Below, in pieces: positions 8,363 through 15,603 of a stretch of DNA of 64,000 nt (its first letter is position 1; every line of letters begins with the position of its first letter). This DNA comes from RYN-133 sp036497285 (GTDB taxonomy: Bacteria > Actinomycetota > Actinomycetes > Mycobacteriales > Jatrophihabitantaceae). Made by a program: the position numbers and the translations under genes. The stretch is from assembly GCA_036497285.1 (NCBI GenBank), contig DASXJR010000093.1:16408-80407 (forward strand), given 5' to 3'. The notes beneath the pieces are model-generated. The model searched no databases. It saw nothing but the letters and a program-made list of their open reading frames with translations, and was not told the DNA's origin.

Positions 8363-9056
8363 CGTCGGGCTCGCTCTCGAAGGGTGTCTGCGCGCGGCCA
8401 CGCAGCACGATGTCGAACCGGAAGCCCAGCGCCCAATGGTCCTGCGTCGCGTTGTGGTCGTAGCTCGAGATCATCCGCTCGCGTGCGTGTTCGGGCACCG
8501 AGTTGTAGATCGGATCCTGGAAGAACAGCGGATCACCGGGGAAGTACATCTGGGTCACCAGGCGCTGCGGGAACGCACGTCCGAACACCGAGAAGTGGAT
8601 GTGCGCCGGACGCCAGGCGTTGCGGTGGTTCTTCCACGGGTACGCGCCGGGCTGGATCGTGGTGAACCGGTAGTTGCCGTCCCTGTCGGTGGCGCACCGC
8701 CCTAATCCGGCGAAGTGCGGGTCGAGCGGGCCGGCCCATTGGTCGTTCGCGTGCCGGTAGCGGCCGGACGCGTTGGCCTGCCAGATCTCGAGCAATGTGT
8801 CGGGGACGGCGCGCCCGTCCGAATCGACCACTCGGCCGTGCACGATGATCCGCTGGCCGATCGCCTCGCCGCCGTCCCACTGGGTGAGGTCGTCGTCGCC
8901 CGGCCGGACCCGCTCGGCTCCGAACAGTGGTCCGGTGATTTCGGTGAGCCGTTGCGGCAACAGGTGCAGCTTGTTGTTCGGATGCCGTAGCGACGTGCTG
9001 CGGTAGTCGGGGCTGTCGTAGTCGGGGTGGGACGCGCTGTCGTCCACGTAGCTCAT
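8355..9056 (-). CDS. pcaH: Protocatechuate 3,4-dioxygenase beta subunit
   Basis: Catalytic beta chain holding the non-haem Fe(III). The 233-residue product shows the four expected ligands: Tyr100 (SGRYRH), Tyr139 (GAYPW), His152 and His154 (RPAHIHFSVFG). The N-terminal arm with HLLPQRLTEITGP is also typical. The ATG at 9056 overlaps the stop of the pcaF remnant in an ATGA junction, so its translation was probably coupled to pcaF and still depends on that reading frame staying open. Confidence 0.96.
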   Translation of the reverse strand: MSYVDDSASHPDYDSPDYRSTSLRHPNNKLHLLPQRLTEITGPLFGAERVRPGDDDLTQWDGGEAIGQRIIVHGRVVDSDGRAVPDTLLEIWQANASGRYRHANDQWAGPLDPHFAGLGRCATDRDGNYRFTTIQPGAYPWKNHRNAWRPAHIHFSVFGRAFPQRLVTQMYFPGDPLFFQDPIYNSVPEHARERMISSYDHNATQDHWALGFRFDIVLRGRAQTPFESEPDDD

Positions 9057-9385
9057 GCAGCCTCCAGGACCATCGCAAGGCCCTGGCCGACACCGATGCA
9101 GATCGCGGCCAGGCCGTAGTGCAACGTCTCCGGGCCGGGCGGGAATCCCTTGGCCGGCTTGAGCAGCACCCACGGCGCCCGGCTCATCGACTCGACGCCG
9201 CCCGCGATCGTCAGCGCCGCCTCACCCACCGCGACCGCACGGTTGGCGGCGATGGTGGCCTCGAGTCCGGAGCCGCACAGCCGGTTCAGCGTCACGCCGG
9301 GTACCGAGGTCGGCAGCGCGGCCAGCGCACCGCCATAGCGTCCGATCGGAGTGCGAACCGCGTCGAGCACGTAGGCGTCAGGCAT
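9053..9385 (-). pseudogene. pcaF: Internally deleted beta-ketoadipyl-CoA thiolase remnant
   Basis: Intact PcaF is about 400 residues and cleaves beta-ketoadipyl-CoA into succinyl-CoA and acetyl-CoA. Here an open frame of 110 codons joins three thiolase pieces in the right order: the extreme N-terminus (MPDAYVLDAVRTPIGRYGG, residues 1-23), the block around the nucleophilic cysteine (NRLCGSGLEA to GGVESMSRAPWVL, 24-90), and the last 20 residues (GLAAICIGVGQGLA). About 50 and about 245 residues are missing at the two joints, near 9316 and 9115. The GHP and NEAFA active-site blocks are gone, so thiolase activity is not expected. The frame is kept and both ends overlap their neighbours normally. 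Confidence 0.85.
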
Positions 9386-10190
9386 GCGTATTCCTCTCCA
9401 GCTTCCTCTCCAGCTTCCTCTCCAGGTTCCTCTCCAACTTCCTCTCCAAGGTCTTCTGCAGCGCTCGCAGGATCTCGAGCTCGGTTTCGGTCGGCTCGGC
9501 GGTGGTGGTCAGCTCGTCGCTGACCACGAGGTCCCAGCCGGTGTTCTCGCGGACGCGCTCGACGGCGACCCCAGGGTGCACCGCGGTGAGCACGAGTTCG
9601 CAGCTGCGCGGATCAGGTTCGAGTACGCCGAGGTCGGTGATCACCCGCACCGGTCCCCTGCCGCGCAGGCCGAGCCGTTCGCGGTCGCCGGGCCCGGTGC
9701 CGTACCCGAACGACGTGACGAAGTCGACGCGGTCGACGAACGAGCGAGGTGACTGCCGCATGATGATCAGGACCTCGGCGCAGTTGGCGGCTATCTCGGG
9801 TGCGCCGCCGGCGCCCGGCAGCCGGACCTTGGGGTTGTCGTAGTCGCCGATGACGGTGGTGTTGATGTTGGCGAACCTGTCGAGTTGCGCGCCGCCCAGG
9901 AACCCGACGTCGATGCGTCCGCCCTGCAGCCAGTAGTTGAAGACCTCTGGCACGCCGATCACCGCGTCGGCGGTGTCGGCGAGCACGCCGTCGCCGATCG
10001 ACAACGGCAGCCGATCCGGCTTCGCTCCGAGCGTGCCCGACTCGTACACCAGCACGATGTTCGGGGCGTGCGTACGCCGCGCCAGGTTGGCCGCCGTCGA
10101 CGGTTGCCCGATGCCGACGAAGCACACGTCGCCGTCACGCAGCGATCTCGATGCGGTGACCACCATCAGCTCGTCGGCGGTAACGGTCAT
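9378..10190 (-). CDS. pcaJ: 3-oxoadipate CoA-transferase beta subunit
   Basis: With PcaI moves CoA from succinyl-CoA to beta-ketoadipate. The 270-residue product shows FVGIGQPSTAANLAR, the probable catalytic Glu50 in YESGTLGA, and GGAQLD and FGYGTGPGDRERLGL blocks. The C-terminus is unusual: residues 245-265 are five copies of LERK/LERN from a 12 bp tandem repeat. The gene is separated from pcaI by an intercistronic repeat and overlaps the pcaF remnant by 8 bases. Confidence 0.9.
   Translation of the reverse strand: MTVTADELMVVTASRSLRDGDVCFVGIGQPSTAANLARRTHAPNIVLVYESGTLGAKPDRLPLSIGDGVLADTADAVIGVPEVFNYWLQGGRIDVGFLGGAQLDRFANINTTVIGDYDNPKVRLPGAGGAPEIAANCAEVLIIMRQSPRSFVDRVDFVTSFGYGTGPGDRERLGLRGRGPVRVITDLGVLEPDPRSCELVLTAVHPGVAVERVRENTGWDLVVSDELTTTAEPTETELEILRALQKTLERKLERNLERKLERKLERNTHA
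9391..9450 (-). repeat. Five 12 bp tandem repeats carrying SD-like GGAGAGGAA
   Basis: Five contiguous 12 bp units lie at the 3' end of pcaJ, read on the minus strand as CTGGAGAGGAA plus one base with small changes. Each encodes LERK or LERN and each contains a GGAGAGG motif. The unit nearest pcaF lies seven bases from the pcaF ATG and would be its natural ribosome-binding site, so the array is a multiplied Shine-Dalgarno segment. Confidence 0.85.
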
Positions 10191-10196
10191 GCCGCC

Positions 10197-10294
10197 GCCT
10201 CAGGGCCACTCACGTCGCTCGGGCCGGTCGGCATCGACGACCGCGCCTTGCGGCGCGGTGCATGCCTCAGATTCGCTCCGCAAGCGTCGCTCAT
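10197..10294 (-). repeat. Intercistronic repeat, copy 1 (between pcaI and pcaJ)
   Basis: On the minus strand it begins with TGAGCGACGCTTGCGGAGCG, whose first three bases are the pcaI stop codon, and ends with CCCGAGCGACGTGAGTGGCC and CTGAGG six bases before the pcaJ ATG. It aligns without gaps to 17244-17341 at roughly 80 percent by eye. The middle holds an inverted repeat (GCGCC ... GGCGC) that could fold. Confidence 0.8.
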
Positions 10295-11094
10295 GATGCA
10301 ATCCCGCCGAGCCACTGCATGAACCGGTTACGGTCGCGGCTGATCTCGTCCCACTCGCGGTAAAAGTCGTTGTCGCGGTCTGAGTAGCCGTGCGCGTACG
10401 ACGGGTGCGCACCGCCCGGCGTCTCGGCCACCGCGGTCACCGACCACGACGGCAGGACCGTCGCCCCGACGACCGGTTCGAGCTCGTCAACGATTTCTTC
10501 CACTGTCACGAGCGAGCGCCGCGCGCCGAGCACGGCCTCCTTCTGGATCCCGACGATTCCCCAGATCTGGACGTTCCCGGCGCGGTCGGCGCGTTGCGCG
10601 TGCACGATCGCCACGTCGAGGGCGAGCGCGGGCACCGCGGCCAGTACCTCGCCGGTGAACGGGCAGGTGATCGACTTGATCGTGTCGGTGTGTTTCATGA
10701 GATCGGTGCCCGAGTACCCACGCAGCACCGCGAACGGAAGGCCGGATGCTGTCGCGGCGTACCGGTTCGCCATGCCGGCATGGCTGTGTTCTTCGATCGC
10801 CAAGGCGGTGGGCCAGCCGTTCTGGATCGCGTCGCGGAAGCGGTGCAGCGAGCCGACGCCGGGATTGCCGCCCCACGAGAAGATCAGCTTCTTCGCGCAT
10901 CCCGCGCCGATGAGTTGGTCGTAGACGATGTCGGGGGTCATCCGCACCAGGGTGAGCTCGCGACGTCCCTGTCGGATGATCTCGTGCCCTGCCGCGACCG
11001 GGATCAGGTGGGTGAAGCCTTCCATCGCCACCGTGTCGCCGTCGTGCACGAGTTCGGCGATGGCGTCGGGCAGCGGCATGATCCGCGCTCTCAT
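10291..11094 (-). CDS. pcaI: 3-oxoadipate CoA-transferase alpha subunit
   Basis: Alpha chain of the succinyl-CoA:3-oxoadipate CoA-transferase. The 267-residue protein has DAIAELVHDGDTVAMEGFTHL at the N-terminus, FSWGGNPGVGSLHRF, and GGAHPSYAHGY near the C-terminus, as in actinobacterial PcaI-like transferases. The ATG at 11094 overlaps the pobA stop (ATGA), so the hydroxylase and transferase genes form one translational unit. The stop codon lies inside the first bases of the intercistronic repeat. Confidence 0.9.
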   Translation of the reverse strand: MRARIMPLPDAIAELVHDGDTVAMEGFTHLIPVAAGHEIIRQGRRELTLVRMTPDIVYDQLIGAGCAKKLIFSWGGNPGVGSLHRFRDAIQNGWPTALAIEEHSHAGMANRYAATASGLPFAVLRGYSGTDLMKHTDTIKSITCPFTGEVLAAVPALALDVAIVHAQRADRAGNVQIWGIVGIQKEAVLGARRSLVTVEEIVDELEPVVGATVLPSWSVTAVAETPGGAHPSYAHGYSDRDNDFYREWDEISRDRNRFMQWLGGIAS

Positions 11095-12263
11095 CGGTAG
11101 CTCCAACCGTGGTCGTACGGCAGTCCGGTGTAGTTCTCCGCGAGGGAGGTCGCCATCGCCGTCGACGAGGTGACATAGGCGAGCTGCGCGCTCGCCAGTT
11201 GTTCGGAGAACGCGTCGTCGTCTGGGTCGGTGTGCAACATCGTCGTCATCCACCAGGAGAAGTGGGTGGCGCGCCACACCCTGCGCAGCGCGGCGTCGGT
11301 GTACTCGGCGATCAGCTCAGCCCGCCCGTCCCGGTAGTAGCCGCCGAGCGCGCGTGACAGCACACGGACGTCGGCGACGGCGAGGTTCATGCCCTTCGCA
11401 CCGGTCGGCGGGACGATGTGCGCGGCGTCGCCGGCGAGAAACAGTCGTCCGTACTGCATCGGCGTCGAGACGAAGCTGCGCATCGGGGTGATGCCCTTGT
11501 CGAGCAGCGGGCCTTCGGTGAGCTCGAAACCGTCGTCGGTGGCCAGCCGCGTCGTCAGCTCGGACCAGATGCGGTCGTCGGACCAGTCGTCGCTGCTCGC
11601 CGTCGCCGGAACCTGCAGGTACATCCGCGTGATCGACGGCGAGCGCATGCTGTGCAGCGCGAACCCGTTCTCGTGCCGGCAGTAGATGAGCTCGCGCGAA
11701 CTCGGCGGCGCCTCGACGAGGATCCCCAGCCAGGCGAACGGGTAGCTGCGTTCGTAGACCGACGACCCCGGTACGTGGTCGCGGCTGATGCCGTGGAAGC
11801 CGTCGGCTCCGACGACGAAGTCGGCCTCGATCGTCTCGCCTGCTGCGGTCACACGCGGACGGTCGGAGTCGAGGCCGTGCAGCGCGACGTCCTCGATCTC
11901 GAACCGCACGTCACCGCCGGCCTCGAGACGCGCGGCGATCAGATCCTTGACCACCTCCTGCTGGCCGTAGACGACAATCTGCCGGCCCGTGAGTCCGGTG
12001 AAGTCGATGCGGTGCCGGGCGCGGGCGAAGCGCAGTTCGGTGCCGTCGTGCGGCATGCCCTGGGCGTCCATACGCTTGCCGACGCCGGCCTCGCGCAACG
12101 TCTCGGCGGTGCCGTGCTCGAGGACGCCGGCACGTACCCGAGCCTCGACGTAGGCGCGATCACGGCACTCGAGCACCACCGATTCGATGCCCTGCAGGTG
12201 CAGCAACTGCGACAACAGCAGCCCGGCCGGTCCGGCGCCGACGATCACGACCTGAGTCCGCAC
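11091..12263 (-). CDS. pobA: 4-hydroxybenzoate 3-monooxygenase
   Basis: FAD-dependent hydroxylase converting 4-hydroxybenzoate to protocatechuate with NAD(P)H and oxygen. The 390-residue protein has the dinucleotide motif GAGPAG at 9-14, the DG motif in VVGADGFHGISR, and the second FAD motif LAGDAAHIVPPTGAKGMNLA near residue 280. RVRAGVLEHGT matches the substrate-side region of PobA. It heads the operon, so the pathway starts from 4-hydroxybenzoate. A cluster of inverted repeats lies 55-118 bases upstream. Confidence 0.95.
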   Translation of the reverse strand: MRTQVVIVGAGPAGLLLSQLLHLQGIESVVLECRDRAYVEARVRAGVLEHGTAETLREAGVGKRMDAQGMPHDGTELRFARARHRIDFTGLTGRQIVVYGQQEVVKDLIAARLEAGGDVRFEIEDVALHGLDSDRPRVTAAGETIEADFVVGADGFHGISRDHVPGSSVYERSYPFAWLGILVEAPPSSRELIYCRHENGFALHSMRSPSITRMYLQVPATASSDDWSDDRIWSELTTRLATDDGFELTEGPLLDKGITPMRSFVSTPMQYGRLFLAGDAAHIVPPTGAKGMNLAVADVRVLSRALGGYYRDGRAELIAEYTDAALRRVWRATHFSWWMTTMLHTDPDDDAFSEQLASAQLAYVTSSTAMATSLAENYTGLPYDHGWSYR

Positions 12264-12314
12264 TTCGCCAGACTGCTACACGCACGTGTGAGGCCGCCAC
12301 CGCCCCCTCCGCTG

Positions 12315-12381
12315 ACAGTGGTCAGTTTCGCGCACAGTGGTCAGTTGCAACTAACCACTGACCACCCAAACTGACCACTGT
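12315..12381. promoter_or_regulatory. Four-copy operator upstream of pobA
   Basis: The nonamer GTGGTCAGT occurs twice forward (12318-12326, 12337-12345) and twice inverted (12357-12365, 12370-12378), around the central palindrome AGTTGCAACT (12343-12352). The outer pair extends to a perfect 14-base inverted repeat, ACAGTGGTCAGTTT with AAACTGACCACTGT. This is the layout expected of a site for a dimeric or tetrameric regulator such as an IclR-family PobR/PcaR. No regulator gene is adjacent in the window. The long inverted repeat could also terminate folP2 transcripts. Confidence 0.7.
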
Positions 12382-12408
12382 CGTCCGGAGGACACCAGCG
12401 GCCGCGGG

Positions 12409-13275
12409 TCAGGCCAGGCCACGGACGGTACGTACGGGCGGACGGGTCCCACGAATCGCGGCAACCATGTCGAGGGTCTGCCGGGTCTCGGCCACGTTGT
12501 GGGCGCGGAACACGCGAGCGCCCAGCCAGGCGGACACCGACGTCGTCGCCAGCGTGCCGATCAGCCGCTCGCCCACCGGCTGGTTGAGCGACTCGCCGAT
12601 GAAGTCCTTGTTCGACAGCGACACGAGCACCGGCCAGCCGGTCTCGATCATCTCACTCAGCCGCCGGGTCACCTCGAGCGAATGCCGGGTGTTCTTGCCG
12701 AAGTCATGCCCGGGATCAATCAGCACCGACGACGGCGACACTCCGAGCGACACCGCCCGCTCGGCGAGCGCGACCGTCCGCGTCAGCACATCGGCCACCA
12801 CGTCGTCGTACTCGATGCGGTGCGGACGGGTACGCGGCTCGACCCCGCCGGCGTGCGTGCACACGATCGCCGCGTCGTACTGCGCTGCCACCGCGGCCAA
12901 ATCCGGGTCCCAGCCACCCCAGGCGTCGTTGATGATGTCCGCGCCCGCCTGGCACGCGGCCGCACCGACCGGTGCCCGCCAGGTGTCCACGCTGATCACG
13001 ACCGACGGGAACTCCGCGCGCACCGCCGCGACGAACGGCACGGTGCGCTCGACCTCGTCCGCGACGGTCACCGTCGTGCCCGGCGCAGCCTTTACCCCGC
13101 CGATGTCGACGATCTCGGCGCCGTCCGCGATGACTGCGCGCACCCGGTCGAGCGCGACGTCGAACTCGAACGTCGCGCCTTTGTCGTAGAACGAGTCGGG
13201 AGTGCGATTGACGATGGCCATGATCAGCATCGCGTCGTCCGGGAACGACTGGCTACCCAGCTTCAGCATCGGCAC
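12409..13275 (-). CDS. folP2: Dihydropteroate synthase paralogue FolP2
   Basis: 288-residue TIM-barrel protein of the dihydropteroate synthase family, closest as recalled to mycobacterial FolP2: IMAIVNRTPDSFYDKGATF, GGVKAAPG, ISVDTWRAPVG, INDAWGG, DPGHDFGKNT and the ending RPPVRTVRGLA. The usual SRK substrate loop reads LSNKDFIGE, and the RVHD-like block is FRAHNVAET. Mycobacterial FolP2 is reported to lack clear dihydropteroate synthase activity, so folate synthesis here is doubtful. It overlaps the upstream gpgS by 23 bases, the same pairing as in mycobacteria (Rv1207-Rv1208). Confidence 0.85.
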   Translation of the reverse strand: MPMLKLGSQSFPDDAMLIMAIVNRTPDSFYDKGATFEFDVALDRVRAVIADGAEIVDIGGVKAAPGTTVTVADEVERTVPFVAAVRAEFPSVVISVDTWRAPVGAAACQAGADIINDAWGGWDPDLAAVAAQYDAAIVCTHAGGVEPRTRPHRIEYDDVVADVLTRTVALAERAVSLGVSPSSVLIDPGHDFGKNTRHSLEVTRRLSEMIETGWPVLVSLSNKDFIGESLNQPVGERLIGTLATTSVSAWLGARVFRAHNVAETRQTLDMVAAIRGTRPPVRTVRGLA

Positions 13276-14179
13276 TCCGCTCGGTCAACGGGACAGGACG
13301 GGTGCGCCACGGCGGATCGGCACGCCGGTCGAACTGCCACAGGACCGAGTCGGACGGAGCCTCGACACCGAGTCGGCGCTGCGCGACGGCGATGATCTCC
13401 GCGGCCATCACGCCCAGGTCGTGCACCGACTGGTGCGAGTGCGCCCGCGCGCCCAGATCGACCTGCGCGACCGCGTCCAGACCCGACTTCGCGACGACAT
13501 CGAGCAGTACCGCCAGCTCGACCCCGTAGCCGACAGGCACCGACAGCTGCGAGAACGTCGGCCGCCGGATCGCCCACTCGCCGGCCAGCGGCTGCACGAC
13601 CGCGGCAAGGTCGGGCCAGTGCAGGTTGAGCAACGGACGGGCCACCAGTTCGGTGACGCGGCCCCCCTGCGGCGTCACGGGACCGGTCGTACCGTCGTCG
13701 AGCACCCGGTCGTAGAAGCCTTTCACGAGCTCGACACCGGGCGAGGTGAGCAGCGGCCCGAGCAGCCCGGTGACGAAATGGGTGCCCCATCCGGTCAGGT
13801 CGGCATCGATGAACACGAGCACGTCGCCGGAGCTGACGAACTGCGACTTCCACAGCGCCTCGCCCTTGCCCGGAAAGCTGCCGAGGTCAGGCCGCACCGA
13901 CCGCGCCGCGTGTACCACCGCCCCGGCGTCCGCGGCGATCGCCGCGGTGGCGTCGGTGGAGTCGGAATCGATGACCATGAGCTCGTCGACCAGCGCGACG
14001 TCCTCGACGAGACTCCGACGGATGCCCGCGACGATGCCGCCGATCGTCGGCGCCTCGTTGCGAGCCGGGACGACGACCGAGATGCGCGTGCTGCCCTTGG
14101 CCGTGAGCAGCTGGTCGATCGGCCAGTCCGCCCAACTGCTGGTCGCCGTGCGGAACCAGGACTCGGCGGACTCGTGCAC
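13253..14179 (-). CDS. gpgS: Glucosyl-3-phosphoglycerate synthase (GT81)
   Basis: Transfers glucose from an NDP-glucose to 3-phosphoglycerate, the first step toward glucosylglycerate and methylglucose lipopolysaccharides. The 308-residue GT-A fold protein has the nucleotide-binding start ISVVVPARNEAPTIGGIV, the acceptor loop GSFPGKGEALWKS and the metal-binding DAD at 125-127 (FIDADLTGW). GYGVELAVLLD and RAHSHQSVHDLG also match GpgS. It is translated upstream of and overlapping folP2. Confidence 0.9.
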   Translation of the reverse strand: MHESAESWFRTATSSWADWPIDQLLTAKGSTRISVVVPARNEAPTIGGIVAGIRRSLVEDVALVDELMVIDSDSTDATAAIAADAGAVVHAARSVRPDLGSFPGKGEALWKSQFVSSGDVLVFIDADLTGWGTHFVTGLLGPLLTSPGVELVKGFYDRVLDDGTTGPVTPQGGRVTELVARPLLNLHWPDLAAVVQPLAGEWAIRRPTFSQLSVPVGYGVELAVLLDVVAKSGLDAVAQVDLGARAHSHQSVHDLGVMAAEIIAVAQRRLGVEAPSDSVLWQFDRRADPPWRTRPVPLTERSADAEAG

Positions 14180-14382
14180 GCCCCTACGTTATGCGTTACG
14201 CGACAGCTCGCTCGCCCGGCGTGACTTCTGGCGAGTCGCTCGGCCGCAAGCGCCGGACCGACCGGCAGAAGCAGCGCTTCGACGCAGTGATGTCTTCGCC
14301 GACCGCTTAGTACGGGCCGATCACGTGGGCCGAAATGCTGCCGGTGAGGACTTGTATACCGCTCGGCTCGGTGGGCGCAAGA

Positions 14383-15576
14383 TCAATCCGGCAGCATCGG
14401 GACGGTCATTCCTTGATCACGGCCGAGCAGCACGGCCCGGGTGACCGCCGCGCTGCCGAAACGCTCGCGCACGCCGTCCATGGCCCGGTCGAGACGGGTC
14501 GGATCGCGCACCGTGAACGGCAGCTCGGGCTGGAACGGGTCGTCGGTGTCGGCGAGATTGGCCAACGAGATGCCGACGAGGGTGCACCCACCGGTGCTGA
14601 TCATCGGCGCGGCGATGCTCATCAGCCCGCGGACCGTCGACAAGATCGCGGCGGTGTCGTCGGTCGGCTCGGCCATCGTGTGCGATCGGGTGGCCCGGCT
14701 GAAGTCGTCGAAGCGGAGGCGTAGTACCACCGTGCGGCATACCCGCTCCGCCTTGCGTAGCCGCCGGCACACCCGGTCGACGATGCCGACGAGCGCGGTG
14801 TCCAACTCGGCGAGCGAGTGCCGGCGCCGACCCAGGGCCCGCTGCGAGCCGATCGAACCGCGCCGCCGGCCGACCTGCACCGGTCTCGGGTCGCGGTTGT
14901 GCGCCAGCGCATGCAGATGCCGCCCGGACGCGCGTCCGAGCATCGCGACCAGCGCATGTTCGTCGACCAGTGCGACGTCGCGCACGGTGAAGATGCCGCG
15001 GTCGCGCAACTTGTCGGCTGTCACCTGTCCCACGCCCCACAGCTTCTGGACGGGCAGCGGATGCAGGAACTCGAATTCACCGTCGGGCGGCACCACCAGC
15101 AGGCCGTCGGGCTTGGCCACTCCGCTGGCGACCTTGGCGAGGAACTTGGTGCGGGCCACGCCGACGGTGATCGCGAGCCCCACCTGCTCACGCACCTCGC
15201 GCCGCAGCCGCGTCGCGATCTCGAGTGCGGTGCCGGACACCTTGAGCAGGCCCGTCACGTCTAGGAACGCCTCGTCGATCGAGATCCCTTCGACCAGCGG
15301 GGTGGTGTTCTCGAAGACGGCGAAGACCTTCTTGCTCGCCTCCACGTAAGCGTCGAAGCGGGGCGACACCACGATCGCGTGCGGGCACAGCGCGCGGGCC
15401 TGTGCCCCGCCCATCGCCGAGCGCACGCCGTAGGCCTTCGCCTCGTAGCTGGCCGCGAGGACCACCCCGGCGCCGACGATCGTCGGCCGGCAGCGCAAGC
15501 TCGGATCGTCGCGCTGCTCGACCGAGGCGTAGAACGAATCGAGGTCGGCGTGCAGGATCTGCCGCACGTGGCCCAT
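14383..15576 (-). CDS. dinB: DNA polymerase IV (Y-family)
   Basis: Error-prone translesion polymerase. The 397-residue product starts MGHVRQILHADLDSFYASVE, with the first metal ligand at Asp11, has the steric-gate region and SYEAKAYGVRSAMG, and the second acidic pair in GISIDEAFLDVTG near residue 102. Helix-hairpin-helix (KLWGVGQVTADKLRDRG) and little-finger domains follow. I chose ATG 15576 because the alternative ATG at 15594 lies inside a LexA-like site. No beta-clamp peptide was searched for in detail. Confidence 0.93.
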   Translation of the reverse strand: MGHVRQILHADLDSFYASVEQRDDPSLRCRPTIVGAGVVLAASYEAKAYGVRSAMGGAQARALCPHAIVVSPRFDAYVEASKKVFAVFENTTPLVEGISIDEAFLDVTGLLKVSGTALEIATRLRREVREQVGLAITVGVARTKFLAKVASGVAKPDGLLVVPPDGEFEFLHPLPVQKLWGVGQVTADKLRDRGIFTVRDVALVDEHALVAMLGRASGRHLHALAHNRDPRPVQVGRRRGSIGSQRALGRRRHSLAELDTALVGIVDRVCRRLRKAERVCRTVVLRLRFDDFSRATRSHTMAEPTDDTAAILSTVRGLMSIAAPMISTGGCTLVGISLANLADTDDPFQPELPFTVRDPTRLDRAMDGVRERFGSAAVTRAVLLGRDQGMTVPMLPD

Positions 15577-15585
15577 GACAGCAGT

Positions 15586-15603
15586 TTCGCACATAGTTTC
15601 GAA
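15586..15603. promoter_or_regulatory. SOS-box-like site at dinB
   Basis: On the coding strand TTCGAAACTATGTGCGAA is an imperfect palindrome. Compared with the Gram-positive LexA consensus TCGAACNNNNGTTCGA its core TCGAAACTATGTGCGA departs at two positions. Its location 10-27 bases before the chosen dinB start fits SOS control, but one degenerate site is weak evidence. Confidence 0.4.
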
